From assembly GCA_016584495.1 (NCBI GenBank), contig WAID01000009.1:806001-870000 (forward strand): a DNA stretch of 64,000 bases, written 5' to 3'. Position 1 is the stretch's first letter, and the number at the start of each line of letters is the position of its first letter. Positions 11,891 to 22,695 of the stretch are shown here, in pieces. The stretch comes from Celoporthe dispersa. Its lineage: Eukaryota; Ascomycota; Sordariomycetes; Diaporthales; Cryphonectriaceae. The notes under the pieces are model-generated. The model was given only the letters and a program-made list of their open reading frames with translations, was not told the DNA's origin and searched no databases. Made by a program: the position numbers and the translations under genes.

Positions 11891-12445
11891 GATCGCTCTG
11901 ATTAAACGTAGTAGGCTGGAGACTCGAGGGGCCCCTCACATTCGACATTTACTTCCAAGACACAGGCGTTCTTGTGTGCTCGAGGCGCAGTACACAGGGT
12001 CGATCAGGTGAAGACATGATATACGCTCTACAACGTAAGCATTTGTGGGTTGTGGCTGCGCGTTTGGGAGACCTGAGGAATCAGCGTGCGAAGTACCCTT
12101 GATGTACTGAGTACATGAAGTGTAACCTAGCCAGGGTCCCGCGCGGGGTTCGCCCCCTTGACGGTGTTTTGCCTAAAGCGTTACAGCCAGGTAAGATGCA
12201 GCATGCCCGGGTCGCTTTCTCCCTCATAGAAATTTCGAGGAGGGCTTCAGGCGCTGCTGACTACACATTCTCCGAATCATCATTGTTTGTTTGTAATTAC
12301 TGCACTTGCAACGTCTACATTCTCATGACGAAAATGGCTTGCGCGAGATCTGTTATCAAGGCGCTCATTGAACTTGATACCCTCGATTCCTCGCCAGAAT
12401 GTTCATACGGCCGGCTGCAACGACTGCAGGCTCGCAAGCTGGATC
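11891..12445. other. intergenic, promoter region of the STAND-like gene
   Basis: About 550 bases lie between the 3' end of the 305-aa gene and the start of the STAND-like gene, both on the minus strand. I see no coding signal and no clear TATA box. The region must contain the STAND-like promoter and the 305-aa gene's 3' untranslated region. Confidence 0.55.
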
Positions 12446-13363
12446 TCAACCCTTGCGTCCGCCGGTTGTGAAAGGGGCCTCAACAGACATCCTGACCTCG
12501 CACAGGTCGTCGAGCTTGACGTCGCTCAAGACCTCAGTTCCGTAATTGCGCCCTTTCTTCGGTCTCCGGCCCGTGAAGCGTGGGTTGAACAGGACTGGGT
12601 CATCGATAGGGAGCTTGCTGAACTTGGACTGCAACCCCGTTGCAAAGTCACAATCCGCTTCCAGGGTAATCTTGGCGCTGAAAGGCTCGCCATCGGTTCG
12701 GCGAAGCAGAATGGCAACCTTGAGCGAGTCCGGGACCCCAGCCTTGCGATGCTTGTTCTCCAGCAGGTTCCAGGCGGCTGCAGTCGAGTCGCCCTTGTTT
12801 CTTCCAGTGCCCAAATTAATGGAGCCAGTAACGACCGTCGCATCGCTGACATCGCGAGTCCTTGTTTGTTCCAGCTTCGCCGTGGCACTCGCTGTGACCA
12901 CGGACGCACCAGATGCGCCTAGGCTCAGCTCCCCGCCCCGTGTGGTTGACACCTGATCGCTGGTCGGCAGCACTGTGAAGCGCCCATCAGGAGCGATGGC
13001 CTCGACGGTAGGAGGGTCATCAGCCTTATTCGGGGCGAAAAATTCGATATTGACCACACCTCGGATCACGCGGCTCGAGAGCTTCTGTGGATCGAATCGG
13101 AAGCGAAATATCATGAGCGTACCTTCGTCGCCGTCGCCCAGAAGCCCGTGCGTGACATCGAGGAGGTCCACACGGGTATGCACATTGCCTCTTGTTCTCT
13201 CGATCACGTTCCTGCGCTCGAAGTCGGTCGTTGACAGGTTCTGAGTCCTGAACGTGTCATCTTCGCTTTTGACAAGGTCTTCGAGGGGAACAACCAATGT
13301 CAGCGCCGACTCCTCATCTCCTTCGACGTCGGTAGGGTCGACTTGAACGATAGGTTCGGCCAT
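12446..13363 (-). CDS. uncharacterised 305-aa beta-rich protein
   Basis: Single-exon gene with no family I recognise. The start is the ATG at 13363 (MAEPIVQVDPTDVEGDEESA). The frame extends upstream only to a non-ATG codon. The N-terminal 60 residues are acidic. The body alternates hydrophobic and polar residues in beta-strand fashion (MIFRFRFDPQKL, VIRGVVNIEFFAP, SLKVAILLRRTDGEPFSAKI), with Ser/Thr/Gly-rich loops around residues 150-200. No signal peptide, membrane helix or catalytic motif is visible. It lies between the STAND-like gene (same strand, 555 bases from that gene's start) and the divergent ankyrin-S8 gene. That placement suggests, but does not show, a shared function. A purine run at 13431-13470 lies just upstream of its start. 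Confidence 0.7.
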   Translation of the reverse strand: MAEPIVQVDPTDVEGDEESALTLVVPLEDLVKSEDDTFRTQNLSTTDFERRNVIERTRGNVHTRVDLLDVTHGLLGDGDEGTLMIFRFRFDPQKLSSRVIRGVVNIEFFAPNKADDPPTVEAIAPDGRFTVLPTSDQVSTTRGGELSLGASGASVVTASATAKLEQTRTRDVSDATVVTGSINLGTGRNKGDSTAAAWNLLENKHRKAGVPDSLKVAILLRRTDGEPFSAKITLEADCDFATGLQSKFSKLPIDDPVLFNPRFTGRRPKKGRNYGTEVLSDVKLDDLCEVRMSVEAPFTTGGRKG

Positions 13364-13430
13364 CACTCGCCAATAATTTGGAAAAATCAGGGAGATGTGA
13401 CGGGGGCAGCACAGCCAGCGTTCCGACAAT

Positions 13431-13470
13431 GAAAAAGAAGAAGAAGAAGAAGAAAGAAAAGAAAAAAAAA
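13431..13470. repeat. GAA-rich purine tract
   Basis: About five GAA units followed by an A-rich run lie roughly 70 bases upstream of the start of the 305-aa gene. They would be a pyrimidine tract on its coding strand, which is common in fungal promoters. Confidence 0.75.
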
Positions 13471-13850
13471 CATCGCAGAATCACCGCTGGGTTCTATAGT
13501 CTTCAGTGTCTCACGAGGGAAGCTTTATCTTCAGCCTCAGCGTCTGGCCAACCACCTCTGCAAGTCGCCGGTACCTAGCGAGTACAGTTTCACGCATTAG
13601 GGTGGCAAGGGAAACGCCCAGCCGCTCAACGCGATGTGACATACCGCTCCTACAATGCATACCACTATCGACGCGAAATCCATAAATGCAGAATAAGGCT
13701 GCCAAGTTGGCTCCCGAGAATCCTTCAGGTGGTGTACTGTGTAATCTGCGGCCCCAGCTAGGAAGTTGCTCAGCAAGCATAATCACACTGATCAGGTCCA
13801 GTGAGGCGCTACCCCTTGTCCAGCTCCGCAGTGAAGCGCATTTCATCAAT

Positions 13851-14042
13851 CTACTCCTGCTTGACGACGACTCTCTCTCGGGCGGTAGGCGCAGCAGTGG
13901 CTCCGATATCTGACCAGACATCGACACTGGCACCTGCATTACCAGCGTGAACAAGCAAGACCTTGTGTTTCCTCTGCTTTCCAGGGCTCGTCTGACCGTA
14001 TGCGACAATGGAAGCCGAGCCGAGTCTACCAGTCTCCGGCAT
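13851..14042 (-). CDS. possible 63-aa small protein antisense to the S8 gene start
   Basis: An open frame from the ATG at 14042 to a stop at 13851 reads like protein, with even composition (SIVAYGQTSPGKQRKHKV; VLLVHAGNAGASVDVW). It overlaps the first 35 bases of the divergent ankyrin-S8 gene if that gene starts at 14008, or none of it if the S8 protein starts at its second Met (14050). Just downstream on the same strand, around 13570-13660, is an intron-like stretch with GTATGT, CTAAT and CTAG signals, so this may be one exon of a longer minus-strand gene. I do not recognise the product. It could equally be a chance frame in the S8 promoter. Confidence 0.3.
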   Translation of the reverse strand: MPETGRLGSASIVAYGQTSPGKQRKHKVLLVHAGNAGASVDVWSDIGATAAPTARERVVVKQE

Positions 14043-17000
14043 TCGAAGAATGCCAACAGACGGCATGGGCATCCCGGCATTCGAAGATGATGATGAGGAT
14101 TTTAAGCACTTGGAAGCCATCAAGCAGAGATCGTTCGAGCAAGACGATGCGGAGGAGCAATTCAAGCGAGACTTCGCTGCGGCGAAAGCGTGTCAGGCAG
14201 AAAAGTATCATAAACTTGAGCAGGTCAAAAACAACAAGACCCTGACCACCGAGGAAGCCAAGAAGGCAGCCTCAAGCATCAATGAGGATTATAGCCGGAA
14301 GTTTCGCAACTTGATCGAGGAACGGCAAGCAAGCTGGCACAACAAGACGTCCGAGGGAGCCGGGGCCCGGAATTTCCTACACTATCTCGCGTACCAGAGC
14401 CCCTTTGATAATGCCTATCCTCAGTTGTTGGTCAAAATGGCGGGCGCTCGCCGTCCGGAACTGATGGGCGCCCTGGATGGGAAAGGACGTACACCACTGA
14501 CGGGTAAAGCCTGCGCACCTCCAAGCCCCTCAGCATGCCAATTCCTGACTGACTCTTGTAAATTAGCCGCAATCGCCGAGAAGAATTTCCTGTTCTGCTT
14601 CAACGCCATTGCACGGCTGGATGACGTCCAGGCAAAATACCTGAAGAGCGAGTGCAAGGTACCACGCGACTACGACCACGACCGTGAGGTCACATGTCTC
14701 CATGCTGCCCTCTCGGCGACTTTTTTATGAGGAATGCAAGCTCGATCGCAAGGGGATCATCACCAAGATCATCAGCCTTGTGCCTAAAGAGATGTTCACA
14801 GTTACTGATTCAAAAGGGCGCACACCCCTTCACTTGGCTGTCCAGTACGAAAACTGCACTTTTGATCAAGAAGCTATTGTCGAGAAGCTGCTAGAAGCTG
14901 GGCCAGAAGCTCTCAACGTTGAGACAAACACGGAGCTGGGGAGGAGTATCTCTGTGTTCCAATTTCACGAGTTATCCAGGAGAAATGGTCAAGCCAAATA
15001 TGAGAAGAAACGCTCAAGGGACCTGAAGGATCTCGAGGACCAACAGAGACAGCAGCGTCAGCGGGAACAGCAGCAGAGGGAGCACATGAACCAAAGCAGA
15101 ATGCACCTGGAAAACACCGCGCCGGGCAGAGAAGAGAAAGAGGCGAAGCCAGCCCCCAGAACACAAAAAAGTGAGCCGAAGAAGCTAGAATGGGATTACA
15201 AAAAAATCGGAATAGAGTCTTCGCCGCCGCCGCCGAGCCTCAAAGACAGGCCTATGGATGCCAACGTTGCAGTCCCGAGGAGCTCCATCACGACGACCCC
15301 GCAGACACGCGAGCCGCCCCAGCTGCCTTTGGCTCCCGATAGACGTGCGACAGCATCGTCTCAGCCCGAGCATCACCCGTCACCCGGCCTCAGGCTTCAG
15401 TGGACACCTACCGAAGGGAGATGGACGAGAAGCGAGAACAGCAGCGGGTTAAATCTGCTGGTGCGATTTCTGAGCAGCTCAAGCTGCTCTGCCTTCGGAA
15501 CAAGGAACCAGACAGTGCGTCTCGGTTTCTCCGAAGCCTTGAGGGGAAACAAGGTGAGTCTCGGTTGTTCCATGTTATCGTGTAAGGCATTGACTGAAGT
15601 GCATTTTCTCAGACAAAGCTTTGTGGTTCGACTTTGGCCCTTCAAGAAATGTCAACATGAAAGACTTCAACAGAAGCTTCAAACACTTTCAGTTCGAGTC
15701 AATCCTACAATACGTAGCCTTTCCTCACATCCAGTTCGTGGCGAAGGAAAGCAGCAGCGCGGAAGAAGGGCGAAACCCAGGGGCCGTAGAATCCTCTCCT
15801 ATAGCCGTTCTTTTCGACTGGCTTCGGAAGAAAGAACGTGGCGTTAAGAGGATTATTCGGGTCATTGTAGACGATCTCGAATTTCCATCACATACGGACG
15901 AGGCTGTCGAAAATGCTTTAAAGGATTTCGTGAGTTAGAGCCCCAGCATCTGAAAACGCAACGGTCGTATATAGGTTAGACTGAGACTTTGTCAGAAAGT
16001 TGAGATATTGGATTGGAGGCGTCCCGATCTGTGCCCGGCATCCCTCGCAAAGGTCGGCAGTTGCCTGAGGGAAGTCAATCTTTACTGGAGCGGAAGCAAT
16101 CCTGTCCTGCGAGCCTGGTCCGAGCCGCAAGGCCTGGCTCGGTTGCCAAACCTTGAAAAAGTCAACATTATCGAGGTCAATGTAGGTGAGTCATTTTCAG
16201 TTCCAAGGACAGCTCACTGACGATCATGGCGAAGGGCATTGAATCCGAGGCCAGGATCAAGGAGAACTTGGAGAGTTTCAAGACCAGGCTGTATAGCTCA
16301 TGGCCCAAGGGCAAGAAGAAGCCAGAGATCAACCCACCGAATGGTGGGCGCCTCCGGGTGTCTTCCCAGCGCGGCGAGATTCAGCACGCAGGCGTTGGTT
16401 CTGGCAACTGGCACGACCGGAGAGTTGACCCTCACAGGTGGATGGAATGTATGAAGAGATTCTCTGATGAGTTTCGGCAGATCAGCGAGTTAAGGGAGGC
16501 CCAAAAAGACGCTGATCCTGCACTGGGCCCCGTTGTGGTGGCTCTCATTGACGACGGTGCGCTTCGCCCACAGCTGTTCTCGGCGGCCCTCAACGGAGAC
16601 TGACACGATGAACTCGTAGGTACCGATATCAATCATTCCGACCTCAGCATGCAGAAAGCCTTCAATGGGCAGAGCTTCTACAAATACCAGGAAGGGTCTG
16701 GATCTCGGGTTGACCCATGGTGGCATTCTGAAAGCGGGTACGTATATTTGGTCCAGACAAAACTCCCTAAAGCGTTAAAAAATCTGACGAACTTGACAGA
16801 CATGGTACACTGATGGCTCGACTTATCGCTGGCATCTGTCCTTCTGCCGTCATCCACGTCATTAAGCTGCATACGGTACGTCGTGGCTTCGTTGTCCGTC
16901 GAAACCCCCTAGGACACCTCAATGATAGAGCGTGATGTGCACTTATGCTGACCCAAAGTGAACGCCAGTTCTACGCTCGGGACTCCAAAAAGCTGCAGAT

Positions 17001-17736
17001 CGACCCGAACAGCGCTATCAAAGCTATCGAGTACGCAACAGAACTCGGTGCTCACATCATCTCCATGTCGTGGACGATCAAGCCACCCGAGGAGCCAGCC
17101 AAGAACAAGTTCATACAAGCCGTCAACTCGGCCATGATAAACCCAAAGGGCATCCTAATGTTCTGCGCCGCCTCGGACCAGGGAAAATTTGCGGACCGAA
17201 CGTTCCCCCACGCAGTCAATTCCAACATCTTCCGCATCGGCGCCGCCGCAGCGACAGGTAAGATCATGGACACTGTTGGCGACCAGCAGGGCCTCAGCTT
17301 CATCCTCCCGGGGCACGAGGTCGTCGTAGATAACTGGTACGATGACGTCGAAGACAAGGCCTTCGATAAATTCGAGGCTCACTCGGGCTCGTCCGTGGCG
17401 ACCGCCCTGGCCGCTGGGCTTGCTGCGCTGATCATCGAATGTGTTCGGCTCGGCGTGATTCACACGAACGACAGCCCCCCGGAGCAGCAACATGACTCTA
17501 CCGTCGCTATCAGGATGAGCGATCTGCTGCAGATCCGGGAGCAGGAGACGATGAAGAGGGCGCTGTCGAGCATAGACACGGATGTCAACTCGAACCACTT
17601 ATACCTGAAGGTGTGGGACTTGTTCGAGAAGAACGCCGATAAGCTCAAGGCTGCCCGGCTTGAGAGGGTACCCGGGGGCCAGCTGGAGATCATTTCGGGT
17701 CTGGCACGACATTTCCTGCGGAAGGGCATCACGTAG
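14008..17736 (+). CDS. ankyrin-subtilisin (peptidase S8) protein, one frame break
   Basis: Intracellular S8 subtilase-type protein joined to an N-terminal ankyrin-like region, a layout found in fungal STAND/NLR-associated proteins. Read as exons 14008-14503, 14567-15344, 15401-15553, 15613-15929, 15996-16181, 16235-16556, 16620-16737, 16800-16875 and 16969-17736, giving about 1,070 aa. Start ATG 14008 has context ACAATGG. There is no signal peptide. Residues 1-110 are charged and helical, an ankyrin-like unit follows (GRTPLHLAVQYENC), and residues 290-420 are Gln/Pro-rich. The subtilase triad is present: Asp in VVVALIDDG (about 748), His in GHGTLMARLIAG (about 791) and Ser in SGSSVATALAAG (about 955). 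One base too many in the T6 run at 14721-14726 breaks the frame. A 73-base intron (14659-14731) would also restore it but removes well-formed sequence (CLHAALS). The 15345-15400 intron (GTGCGA donor) is the least certain. Confidence 0.8.
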
Positions 17737-20700
17737 GGGGACGCGGGTGCATGCGTGTAGAGAGTGCGCGGGTAATCTCAGAGTTGCAAGGAGAATAATA
17801 TAATCGAGCAAGCATGGGTAATGATTCCTCAAGGCGGTCAGGTATCCCACGCTCACAGGCAACCAACTATGCTTACGTAGTGGAAATATTGATACCCTTT
17901 TAGATCATGTCAGGCCGGCTCTCAGAATGTGCGCATTCTGCAGTAATCGGGTACTTGAGTAGACACGGAAGTAGGATGTCCGTCTATCAATTAGTAGTAA
18001 TTTGCAGTAAATTTTACATAGGTGTCTCTTACCACCGAGTTTGTATCTCACAAAATCTTGAAATTTTCCAGATGTGTTAGAATTCAAAGCAAATAAAAAC
18101 CATTCTTGAAACAAAACCATCAGTTCTGCTAGCAATCAGTCCGCCACCTGTGAGGAGCACGGCAGTAAGCTTGAAGATTCCGAAATACCAAAAAAAAAAA
18201 AAGAAGAAGAAAAAAATCTATACTAGCAAAAGCGGTGCCAAGTACAGCCCTTGGATACTTACGGAAACAATACTTATATCAAATGCGAGTGTTCATTCGC
18301 GGTAAAATTATTGCAATATAGCATATCTCACGGAAACCTTTATTGATCGTCCTACCAGAATGAACTTTGGGAATCAACATCATTACCCTCCCTCCAGATG
18401 TATCTACAGAGTGCGGGATAGTATTGACACAGCTAAGAATTCCTAGCAACGATGCTTCCAGGTCGAGGGGGTTCAGTCCCATCACGAGATCTATGGTTCC
18501 CGCTTGGGCTCGTCCAAATCAGGTATCCACATGGGGTTTCTTGAGAGAGAATCTCCCTGCCCAGAAGCAGTGTGGGTCTGAGATTGTCAACAGGCGACAC
18601 CGTACCTTGCTTGCCACCGACCCTGCAAGCTCGCAAGAGACCGCCTTGCCTGCTTGGCAGCTTCAACAAGATGTAGAAACGCCTGGGGAAGAGTCGCAGT
18701 AGTATTGTGGAAAGGCAAGGCATACACCGCGCGGTGTGGGTCGCGATCTGCTCATGATGGAGGCGCGCTCATCTCCTCCCTTATCTCTGAGCTCTTTGAT
18801 GAAGAGTGGCAAGTGGCAGGAACAATCCTGTACGGTTGTATGCGGAGACTTGTGTGTGTCTGCCTGTACTCGATTGTGGCAGAGTTTTATCCTCCTGACC
18901 ATTGCCCCTCTAGGATCGTCCCAGTTGAGTCTTGCGACCGGGGGGGGGGGAGGGGCTGCTGAGCAAGGCACTTGGGATCATCGTGAGTGATATTACCCAA
19001 AACCACCACGACCATAAGACGTGGTGGGACACAGGGCCAATTGGGAGATGGTACGAGGCTGATCCAGTGTTGGCCGGACTTGGCAGGTGAGTGGCTGGCT
19101 CGGACTCCCGCCGCCAAGTTGACAAGTTTCTAGAAGGCTTCCATGCTTGGGCTTTTTCATCGAGGCCCAATACGGGCCATGGCTGTGCTTGAGGGGCATA
19201 CGGCACTGTGGTTGCTGACCCGGTGGGCTGGTTTTCGGACCGTGCGTGGCCTGGAGGATCGTGAAAATCTACAAAGCACAAGCGCGATTAGCAACATAAT
19301 CCGCAAACAGACGACGGCTGAACCCAAAGGGGTAAACACCGGCACCCTCTTGGTCCGTGAGATAAATCCATTTGTTTGTCTTGGCATAGGCTGAGCTGAT
19401 GAGGCTGTGCTGGGATCACGATGGCAGCTACTAAGGAACCAGAGCAGGACGCCAATGAGCGGCAAGAATACCGACCGTCTCATCCCGAGCCCCTCAAGCC
19501 GAGAAGACATTTTTCTAACAAGTCGGGCGTGTAGGTGTCATGACTGCAGGTGGAATTGAGCCGGCCTTCGAAATACCTCAAGATTGTGGTGGGAGAGGTC
19601 CGCTACTGGCAGGTTGACGCGAGGACGGCTAGCTCTCCCAGAGGCAGAGGGGCGGCGGTGCCGTCTCACCCACGTGTTCTCAAAGGGGTCTTAACTTTCG
19701 TGGGGCAGATCGACATCGGCGACAGCAGAGATGACATCAGTATTCATCCAGGAGCACCGGTCAACCCTTCGCATTGGGCCAGGAGGACGTGCCTTTCAGC
19801 CACAAGAGGTATTTGTTTCTCGCATCCATCCCCCATGAGCGATATTCAGCAATGTGACTCGGTCAATGGTTTGGCTTCTGCACAAAGCCCTCGAGGCGCA
19901 GTATCATTGGTAGCTCATGGCCGGACTGTCGGGCTTGAAGATGATCTGACCGGAGAACTACCCTCTTTGATCGACGGGGGTCGAGTGACAGGTTTCATGC
20001 CCCGGATCGCCAGAGATGCCGTGCGCGAGGGGGAAACGGACGGGCTGGTCTTCGACTTGTTTGGGCGGCTATTCTGCCATCCTGCCATTGGGTTTCTGCT
20101 GCGGTAATTCGGCACGCCTAGCTCTCGATATCAAATATCTAGTGCCGAACTGTAGAGGTTGCATCGAGTAGCTCCTGTCCCAATGGAGGAACTCGCCAGA
20201 GGTGGTGCGGACGAGTGGCGTGCCTCGGCCGTCCGAGTGTCATCGACAACGGCACTAGTCTGCCAGGCATAGGACGTCCTGTGACATGCTCGATCGATAG
20301 TCAATTAGACAAAGGGGAACAGGCGTCGGACAGCCTACGACGAGATGCGGTGATAGACTAAGTGCAGAGATGATGGCGATGATGCACAAGACTTGGAAGG
20401 AGGCAGTGCCAGCCGGGTTTAACTCGGGCGAGGACCCAGGGCGACGATGCGCTATGGAGAATCCCTGCCTGGCGGTGCTGAAGGTCAGGAAGCTCGAGAG
20501 CTGGTGTTTCGGATCCGCCCTGGGAGCGTTTGAAGGGGAAGACGGGAGGGAGGAACTTGGGAGTGGGTGACTGACGATGGTCCCACGGCTCAATTGCCTG
20601 TCGCTGATGGCAGGTTGACCCCTGCAGAGAGGGCACTGGAGGCACTGAAGACACAAGAAGGTCCGCTGTGGCTCAGGGTCCTCGCCACTTCCCCAGGCCC

Positions 20701-21469
20701 ATCAGAGGCCACTGCCAGCGCCGCGGTCACGGGTCAATGTGCCGTTCTGCTAGCACTTCAGGCGGTGCACGTACGCGGGACACCAACAAAGCGCTAGCAC
20801 GGGTGCAAGGGTTAGCTCCTTCCGAAGTGCAGCGTCCGCTGGGGGGTTGGGGGGGGGTCACACTGTCACCCGCATTCCTAATGTATCCTTGTACCGTAAT
20901 ACTGCGTGTCATAGCAACGGACGAGCAATCTGCCTCGCCGCAAGCGAGCACCCTCTCCTTCCTCTACTTGAGTTTCCCCTCTTTTTGCCCTCAAAAACGG
21001 ACCAAGTCAGAACAAGAACAGTCAGTCCATCAGTCCACAGTAAGCTTATTCTCCATCCGAGCAGGGGGAGCAAACAAGCAGCAGGGCTATACGAAATACG
21101 CTGGGGACGTCCAAATACGCCCTCGATCATCCTTTACACACACACACACACACACACACACTAATACAACCTTGGGCTTGGACAAGGGCACAGCTAGGTT
21201 TGATTAGAGGTCGCGCCACCTGCGCCCGATCGTCACAGCACTGCTCGCTCACCTTCCTCCACACCTGGATAAATAGATAACTCCTCGACCTCCTCCAATT
21301 CTTCCTCCCGCCTACACACACCCTCTCTTCCCTCTTCTTCCATCTCACCACCTCACACCACCTCTTACTCTCTACACACAATCGCCGCGGTGACACCATC
21401 TCTTCCCCTCAGCAGCTGCTATCTACCATTCTTGGGTCGCGCAGTCGAGACATATAAAACATCAGCACC
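17737..21469. other. 3.7 kb without a convincing gene
   Basis: It contains the 3' end of the ankyrin-S8 gene and A-rich DNA with a poly(A)/GAA run (18190-18217). Unconvincing frames follow (for example 19550-20107 +, without a usable ATG). A CA microsatellite lies at 21136-21161. The last 200 bases (about 21270-21440) are strongly pyrimidine-rich and look like the promoter and 5' leader of the stomatin-like gene. Confidence 0.5.
21136..21161. repeat. CA microsatellite
   Basis: About 12 CA units lie roughly 310 bases upstream of the stomatin-like start codon, next to the pyrimidine-rich leader. Confidence 0.9.
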
Positions 21470-22695
21470 ATGGACAACCGAGACTCGACCCCCGGCTCGT
21501 CCAAGGCCCCTGAGGTCAACGGACAACATGGCTTCAGGCCCCAGGCCAACATGACCGTCCAGCCTCCGCGCCAGGAGGACCTCCAGAGGAGCTATGCCAG
21601 TGTTGTCGGGAACGATGCGAACCCGAAGGGATGGTACGGGAGCATGAGTATGTGATTCTGACCACCGTCCTCACATCCACACACCATGCGGTCCACATGA
21701 TCATCGCGATCGGGGTACTGACACTTATTCCCACGTACAGTCAACAGCCTTGGCGCGTTCGTCGGTACTATGGGCGCCATTCCCTGTTGCATCTGCTGCC
21801 CCAACCCCTACAAGAACGTGAACCAGGGCAATGTCGGTCTCGTCACAAAGTTTGGTCGTTTCTACAAGGCTGTCGACCCTGGCCTGGTCAAGATCAACCC
21901 CCTGTCCGAGCGCCTTATCCAGGTCGACGTCAAGATTCAGATCGTCGAGGTTCCCAAGCAGGTCTGCATGACCAAGGACAACGTCACCCTCCACCTGACG
22001 TCCGTCATCTACTACCACATCGTGAGCCCGCACAAGGCCGCCTTCGGCATCGCCAACGTCCGCCAGGCCCTCATCGAGCGTACCCAGACCACCCTGCGCC
22101 ACGTCGTCGGTGCCCGCATCCTGCAGGACGTGATCGAGCGTCGTGAGGAGCTTGCCCAGTCCATCGGCGAGATCATCGAGGACGTCGCTGCCGGCTGGGG
22201 TGTGCAGGTCGAGAGCATGCTCATCAAGGATATCGTCTTCAGCCAGGAGCTCCAGGAGTCGCTGTCCATGGCCGCCCAGAGCAAGCGGATCGGTGAGAGC
22301 AAGATCATTGCCGCCAAGGCCGAGGTTCGTCCCATACAGAAGCTACCCCTGACATACGCCCTTCACGGGTGCGAGATCATGCTGACAGTGCTGCCCCCCC
22401 GGCCAAATAGGTTGAGAGCGCCAAGCTTATGCGCCAGGCCGCCGATATCCTGTCCTCCGCGCCTGCCATGCAGATCCGCTACCTCGAGGCGATGCAGGCC
22501 ATGGCGAAGAGTGCTAATTCCAAGGTCATCTTCCTGCCGGCGCAGAACACCTCCACCATGAGTGGCCTGTCGGCTCCGTATATCAGCAGCAAGGACCAGG
22601 AAGAGATCGGAGAGAGCAGCAACTTCAGGGACTTTGGAGGTCAGGACCCCGGCTTGCAACAAGCCATCAACGCTCGTGTCGTCGAGAGCATCTAG
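21470..22695 (+). CDS. stomatin-like SPFH/band-7 membrane protein
   Basis: SPFH (stomatin/prohibitin/flotillin) protein expected to form membrane-associated oligomeric scaffolds. Three exons: 21470-21647, 21741-22324 and 22411-22695, giving 348 aa with phase kept. ATG context is CACCATGG. The first 75 residues are Pro/Gln-rich and disordered. A Cys cluster (PCCICCPNPY) at about residues 75-82 is a likely palmitoylation site for membrane attachment. The SPFH domain follows (NVGLVTKFGRFYKAVDPGLV; VEVPKQVCMTKDNVTLHLTS; VVGARILQDVIERREELAQ). A helical region (IIAAKAE, then ESAKLMRQAADILSS) typical of stomatins ends it. The second donor is slightly non-consensus (GTTCGT), but the acceptor and frame fit. 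It lacks the long N-terminal hydrophobic hairpin of animal stomatins. Confidence 0.92.

Noticed and set aside
14718..14730. T TTT TTA as a programmed -1 frameshift site in the S8 gene
   Set aside because: The downstream coding frame is +1, not -1, relative to the upstream frame, so a -1 slip would lead into a nonsense frame.
19550..20107. 185-codon plus-strand frame in the 3.7 kb gap
   Set aside because: It begins with a non-ATG codon, shows no recognisable motif, and no splice partners were found.
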